Shown: positions 8,001-10,113 of the stretch, in pieces
Layout: each line of letters starts with the position of its first letter
How positions within the stretch are numbered: position 1 is the first letter of the stretch
Source: Laetiporus sulphureus 93-53
Taxonomy: Eukaryota; Basidiomycota; Agaricomycetes; Polyporales; Laetiporaceae
Length of the DNA: 10,113 nt
Direction: 5' to 3'
Assembly: GCF_001632365.1 (NCBI RefSeq)
Contig: NW_024468561.1
Location: 57,753 to 67,865 of the forward strand
Translations under genes and position numbers: made by a program
Notes under the pieces: model-generated
Database searches by the model: none
Told to the model about the DNA's origin: nothing
What the model saw: the letters and a program-made list of their open reading frames with translations, nothing else

Positions 8001-8921
8001 ATCCGCAGACATCTTGGGCGCGTTGCGCTGCGGACCAATTGTCATTCTCAACGTCCATGTACTCCGCTGCGATGCGCTGATCGTCAACGGAGGATCAAAT
8101 GACATCACTCTTGTTCCTCTTTCTCTGCGCCAGCATGGAATATATCGTTTGCAGTCAGCGCTTGAGCGCTTCCTGACCAATTCTGGGATCCGCAAGAGAG
8201 ACGATCGTGGTGCACAAATGGTCTCGACTGATTACAAGACCGTGGATAGCATATTATCTGAGCTGTGGGCATCTATCGTACAGCCAGTTTTGCAAAAACT
8301 GGGATATTCGGTGAGTATCGCTTCTTCAAGACTTGCCCTTGGATAGCCTCAGGACATCGAAACGTCGCTCATACCATACCCAGATCACAGAGACAGGCGA
8401 TCCTCCGCGCCTGTGGTGGTGCCCTACAGGTCCATTAGCATTTCTTCCTCTTCATGCTGCCGGAAAATACACGACAAACGATCCTGGCTTCAAAACATCA
8501 GACTATGTGGCCTCTTCATACACTCCTACCTTGGCTGCTCTCAAGCTTGAAGACAAGGCGCCTGCTGCAAAAGGCGATTTCCGTGGTCTCCTTACCATCA
8601 GCCAGTCTGCTACGCTGCCAAATGCCTCGGTAGAGGTAGACAAAGTCCGACAGCTGGCTAGCAGCGTGAATATTTCCTCCTATGCGCTGGATGATGCGGA
8701 AGGGACAGCAGACGCCGTTCTCGAAAATCTGAAACAATACAGCTGGGTTCATCTCGCCTGCCACGGAGTGCAGAATAAGAGCGAGCCGACGAAAAGCTCG
8801 TTCATACTGCATGGAGGGTCTTTGAAGCTCTCACAGATCATTTCTCAGTCCTATGACTCCGCTGATTTTGCATTCCTCTCCGCATGCCAGACTGCCACGG
8901 GAGCCGAAGATATACCAGAGG
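4424..8921 (+). CDS. C2-TPR-CHAT caspase-like protein, multi-exon, C-terminus cut off by copia insertion
   Basis: Modelled exons are 4424-4428, 4482-4498, 4544-4700, 4756-4880, 4933-5040, 5111-8310 and 8384-8921; phases agree throughout and give about 1383 residues up to the insertion. Order: C2-like domain (about 1-135), about 16 TPR-like repeats of about 45 residues (about 175-905), a helical linker, then CHAT (from about residue 1095). CHAT is a clan CD cysteine peptidase fold related to caspase and separase; the expected dyad is present, His in HLACHG (codon 8762-8764, residue 1331) and Cys in LSACQTA (8885-8887, residue 1372). The frame stops matching CHAT after AEDIPE, exactly where a TGTTGGAA LTR begins, so the last part of the fold is missing here. 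Bacterial TPR-CHAT proteins and fungal CHAT-containing NLR-like proteins act as immune or cell-death proteases; a similar role is inference. Substrate unknown; no gasdermin-like neighbour is visible. Confidence 0.85.
5236..7510 (+). repeat. TPR-like repeat array, about 45-residue units
   Basis: About 16 units run head to tail, each with a core like DIDRAI..H..A(I/V)RLTPDDH.D followed by L.NLG.AL..RF..LGE. Units from 5527 to 7413 are almost all 45 residues (135 nt); one is 42-44 long and the last about 48. The unit is longer than the 34-residue canonical TPR, with an extended inter-helix loop carrying the PDDH-like segment. Such arrays form a superhelix that binds partners or senses ligands; in TPR-CHAT proteins it holds the protease in check or recruits a partner. 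Flanking units near 5236-5390 and after 7413 are degenerate. Confidence 0.85.
8311..8383 (+). other. Last intron of the CHAT gene, phase 0
   Basis: GTGAGT at 8311 and CAG at 8381-8383 define 73 nt, with CTCAT (from about 8368) as branch site. Removal joins ...LQKLGYS to ITETGDPPRLWWCPTGPL, which restores the continuous CHAT core; without removal the frame ends at TAG 8344-8346. A separate start at the in-intron ATG 8333 is therefore not needed. Confidence 0.88.
8917..8921 (+). other. Presumed left copy of the copia target-site duplication (AGAGG)
   Basis: These are the 5 bp directly before the LTR start. Ty1/copia integrases typically make 5-bp duplications, so AGAGG is expected again after the 3' LTR, outside the window. 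Confidence 0.5.
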
Positions 8922-9035
8922 TGTTGGAAGTCATACGGACTTTATGTCCAGTGGGACACGGACTTAGACGTTCTGCGCGCATTCGCTTATGTAATCATAT
9001 AGCCACAAGCGCGCTCGATCTTTTCCTGCTACCTC

Positions 9036-9196
9036 AGCACTCGCATCATACATCGAGGCTGAGGTAAGTACCTACTGGATTCCTTACATGCTTTTACTTA
9101 TACACTGTAGTCACTCGTTCCTATGTGTCTACAGGTATTTATATAGCACTCGCATCATACATCGAGGCTGAGTCACTCATTCCTATGTGTCTACAG
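9036..9196 (+). repeat. Two-part duplication inside the copia LTR, one copy with a 47-nt intron-like segment
   Basis: Block B (28 nt) is at 9036-9063 and again, identical, at 9145-9172. Block C (24 nt) is at 9111-9134 and again, with one mismatch, at 9173-9196. In the first copy B and C are separated by 47 nt (9064-9110) that begin GTAAGT and end TAG; in the second they are directly joined. Exact splicing of the first copy would give the B-C junction of the second. A deletion using the AG shared at both edges gives the same product. Confidence 0.8.
9136..9146 (+). promoter_or_regulatory. TATA-like element of the copia LTR
   Basis: TATTTATATAG lies between the two duplicated blocks. It is the only TATA-like sequence I see in the LTR and would set transcription start about 25-35 nt downstream, inside the second duplicated block. 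Confidence 0.45.
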
Positions 9197-9224
9197 CCCT
9201 CGTAAATTTTCACCTCGGACAATA

Positions 9225-9236
9225 GGTTATGAGCCC
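9225..9236 (+). other. Primer-binding site for an initiator-Met tRNA anticodon-arm fragment
   Basis: GGTTATGAGCCC is the reverse complement of GGGCTCATAACC, the anticodon stem-loop of eukaryotic initiator Met tRNA (anticodon CAT). It lies 3 nt after the LTR end. Copia of Drosophila and Ty5 of yeast prime reverse transcription from the cleaved or internal anticodon region of this tRNA, so half-tRNA priming is likely here. Confidence 0.75.
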
Positions 9237-9377
9237 CGGAGCTACACACCAACCTGTCCACTCATTGAGGCTTCCACTGTGCTCACACTCCTTTAAATCT
9301 TCTCTCTTCGACCAGCACCCACACCAGCACCTCCTGCACCACAGTCTACACCTTCTCACTCCACACCCTCTCACGCC
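9237..9377 (+). other. Copia 5' untranslated leader
   Basis: This 141-nt stretch between the primer-binding site and gag is C/A/T-rich and very poor in G, for example CAGCACCCACACCAGCACC (from 9314). Such leaders are weakly structured, which suits scanning or RNA packaging. It has no AUG before gag, and the gag start context is CGCCATGTC. Confidence 0.6.
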
Positions 9378-10113
9378 ATGTCCAAATCTGTCAAACTCTC
9401 TCTCGGCTCAAACCGCCTCTACAACATACCATTCCTCGAGGATGATGGAGCAAACTACCAGCAATGGAAGTTCCGTCTCGAGACGGTGCTACGCATCAGG
9501 AAACTCTGGAACATCACCCAGGGTAAGGAATCTCGACCTGCAGATTCTGAACCTGACAAGCAGGCCGAATGGGATGACAAGGATCAAGACGCAAAGGCGC
9601 AGATCACGCTCACACTCAAAGATACGCCTCTGAGCGGCATCATGTACGAGAAGACGGCGAAGTCTGTATGGGACAAACTCGCCGCGCGGTATGAGGGGAA
9701 GGGGAAACAGACGATAGCGTACCTCATCGGTGAGCTATTCCGTGGTACCCTCTCTGACGAGACCGGTATGGAGGTACAGCTCGATGGCATGGTCCAAAAG
9801 GCCAACATTCTGGCCACCCTTGGACAGCCACTCGAAGACTCGCTGATCGCGGTCGCCATGGTCACATCGCTCCCTCCATCATATTCAGTACTTCGCACCA
9901 TCCTCATGTCGACGAGCGACAAGCTCACCACGGAGACGGTCACAAACCAGATTCTTACCGAAGAGCGCGAACGCCTCAAGGAGGGATCGCAGCACGCGCT
10001 TGCCGCCAAGCTGTCAGGTATGCCGTCAACATCGAAATCGAATGGGAAGCAGCCGAAATCCGGCAAGAAGTGTGGCTATTGCCACAAGCTGAACCACACG
10101 GAGGAGGAATGCC
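9378..10113 (+). CDS. gag: Ty1/copia Gag (UBN2-type) with CCHC zinc knuckle, partial at 3' end
   Basis: ATG at 9378 opens a frame with no stop through the window end (245 complete codons). Residues about 15-215 fit the copia Gag (UBN2/retrotran_gag) pattern: FLEDDGANYQQWKFRLE near the start, SVWDKLAARYEGKG in the middle and MVTSLPPSYSVLRTIL near 170-185. A Ser/Lys-rich linker leads to a zinc knuckle C-X2-C-X4-H-X4-C at residues 232, 235, 240 and 245; the last Cys is the final complete codon. Gag forms the cytoplasmic virus-like particle and its knuckle binds the element RNA. Protease, integrase and reverse transcriptase/RNase H are expected downstream in the same or an overlapping frame. The intact frame and knuckle suggest a fairly young element. 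Confidence 0.9.
   Translation, partial: MSKSVKLSLGSNRLYNIPFLEDDGANYQQWKFRLETVLRIRKLWNITQGKESRPADSEPDKQAEWDDKDQDAKAQITLTLKDTPLSGIMYEKTAKSVWDKLAARYEGKGKQTIAYLIGELFRGTLSDETGMEVQLDGMVQKANILATLGQPLEDSLIAVAMVTSLPPSYSVLRTILMSTSDKLTTETVTNQILTEERERLKEGSQHALAAKLSGMPSTSKSNGKQPKSGKKCGYCHKLNHTEEEC

Larger units (their letters stand above)
8922..9221 (+). mobile_element. 5' LTR of a Ty1/copia retrotransposon
   Basis: The 300-bp LTR starts TGTTGGAAG, the classic copia-type terminus, and ends CTCGGACA, giving TGT...ACA ends. The left edge coincides with the point where the CHAT coding sequence breaks; the right edge is followed by a tRNA-derived primer-binding site. A TATA-like TATTTATATAG at 9136-9146 puts the U3/R border near 9170, leaving a short R/U5. 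The element has the same orientation as the host gene. Only this LTR and the start of gag are in the window, so age cannot be judged. Confidence 0.85.

Noticed and set aside
8333..9067. Separate gene starting at ATG 8333 for the CHAT domain
   Set aside because: The ATG lies inside a good 73-nt intron (8311-8383) whose removal joins the TPR and CHAT parts in phase; the 3' end of this frame is LTR sequence.
9584..10066. 160-codon minus-strand open frame opposite gag
   Set aside because: It is a shadow of the plus-strand Gag frame, which has a clear domain and zinc knuckle.
1..10113. tRNA genes or CRISPR arrays
   Set aside because: No cloverleaf with a GGTTCRA-type T-loop and matching acceptor stem was found by eye, and no regularly spaced identical repeats; the context is eukaryotic.

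Overview
The window looks like DNA from a filamentous basidiomycete, most likely an Agaricomycete. The pointers are short introns (45-73 nt) with CTNA-type branch sites, a large multi-exon gene for a C2-TPR-CHAT protein (a class expanded in mushroom-forming fungi), and remains of both Ty3/gypsy and Ty1/copia LTR retrotransposons. This is inferred from the sequence alone.

Left part (1 to about 4300) is retroelement debris. Positions 1-219 encode the C-terminus of a dUTPase domain ending directly at a polypurine tract (218-228), followed by a TG-starting sequence with E-box palindromes and a TATA box at 737-743, read here as the 3' LTR of a gypsy element whose body lies outside the window. Positions 977-2060 hold only decayed coding-like stretches with in-frame stops. 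Positions 2066-2500 carry four purine-rich GGGAGCT tracts and a 95-bp tandem duplication. Positions 2501 to about 3194 resemble a second, degenerate LTR, with a 15-bp periodic T-rich array and a TATA box at 2939-2946. Positions 3195-4300 have no gene that I can support, only palindromes and small repeats, including a dense CGTCA/TGACG cluster at 4007-4058.

The central gene (4424-8921, + strand) is modelled in seven exons: an N-terminal C2-like domain, an array of about 16 TPR-like repeats of about 45 residues, and a CHAT (caspase/separase-like) protease domain. The final 73-nt intron splits the CHAT domain in phase 0. The catalytic His and Cys are present in ACHG and SACQTA motifs. The first two, very short, exons are the weakest part of the model.

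The CHAT reading frame is cut at 8921/8922 by a Ty1/copia element in the same orientation: a 300-bp 5' LTR (8922-9221, TGTTGGAA...GGACA), a primer-binding site matching the anticodon arm of initiator-Met tRNA (9225-9236), a C-rich leader, and a Gag ORF (9378 to the window end) with a UBN2-type Gag domain and a CCHC zinc knuckle. The LTR holds a duplicated block whose second copy lacks exactly a 47-nt segment bounded by GTAAGT and TAG, like an intron. The interrupted gene should resume beyond the window after the copia 3' LTR.
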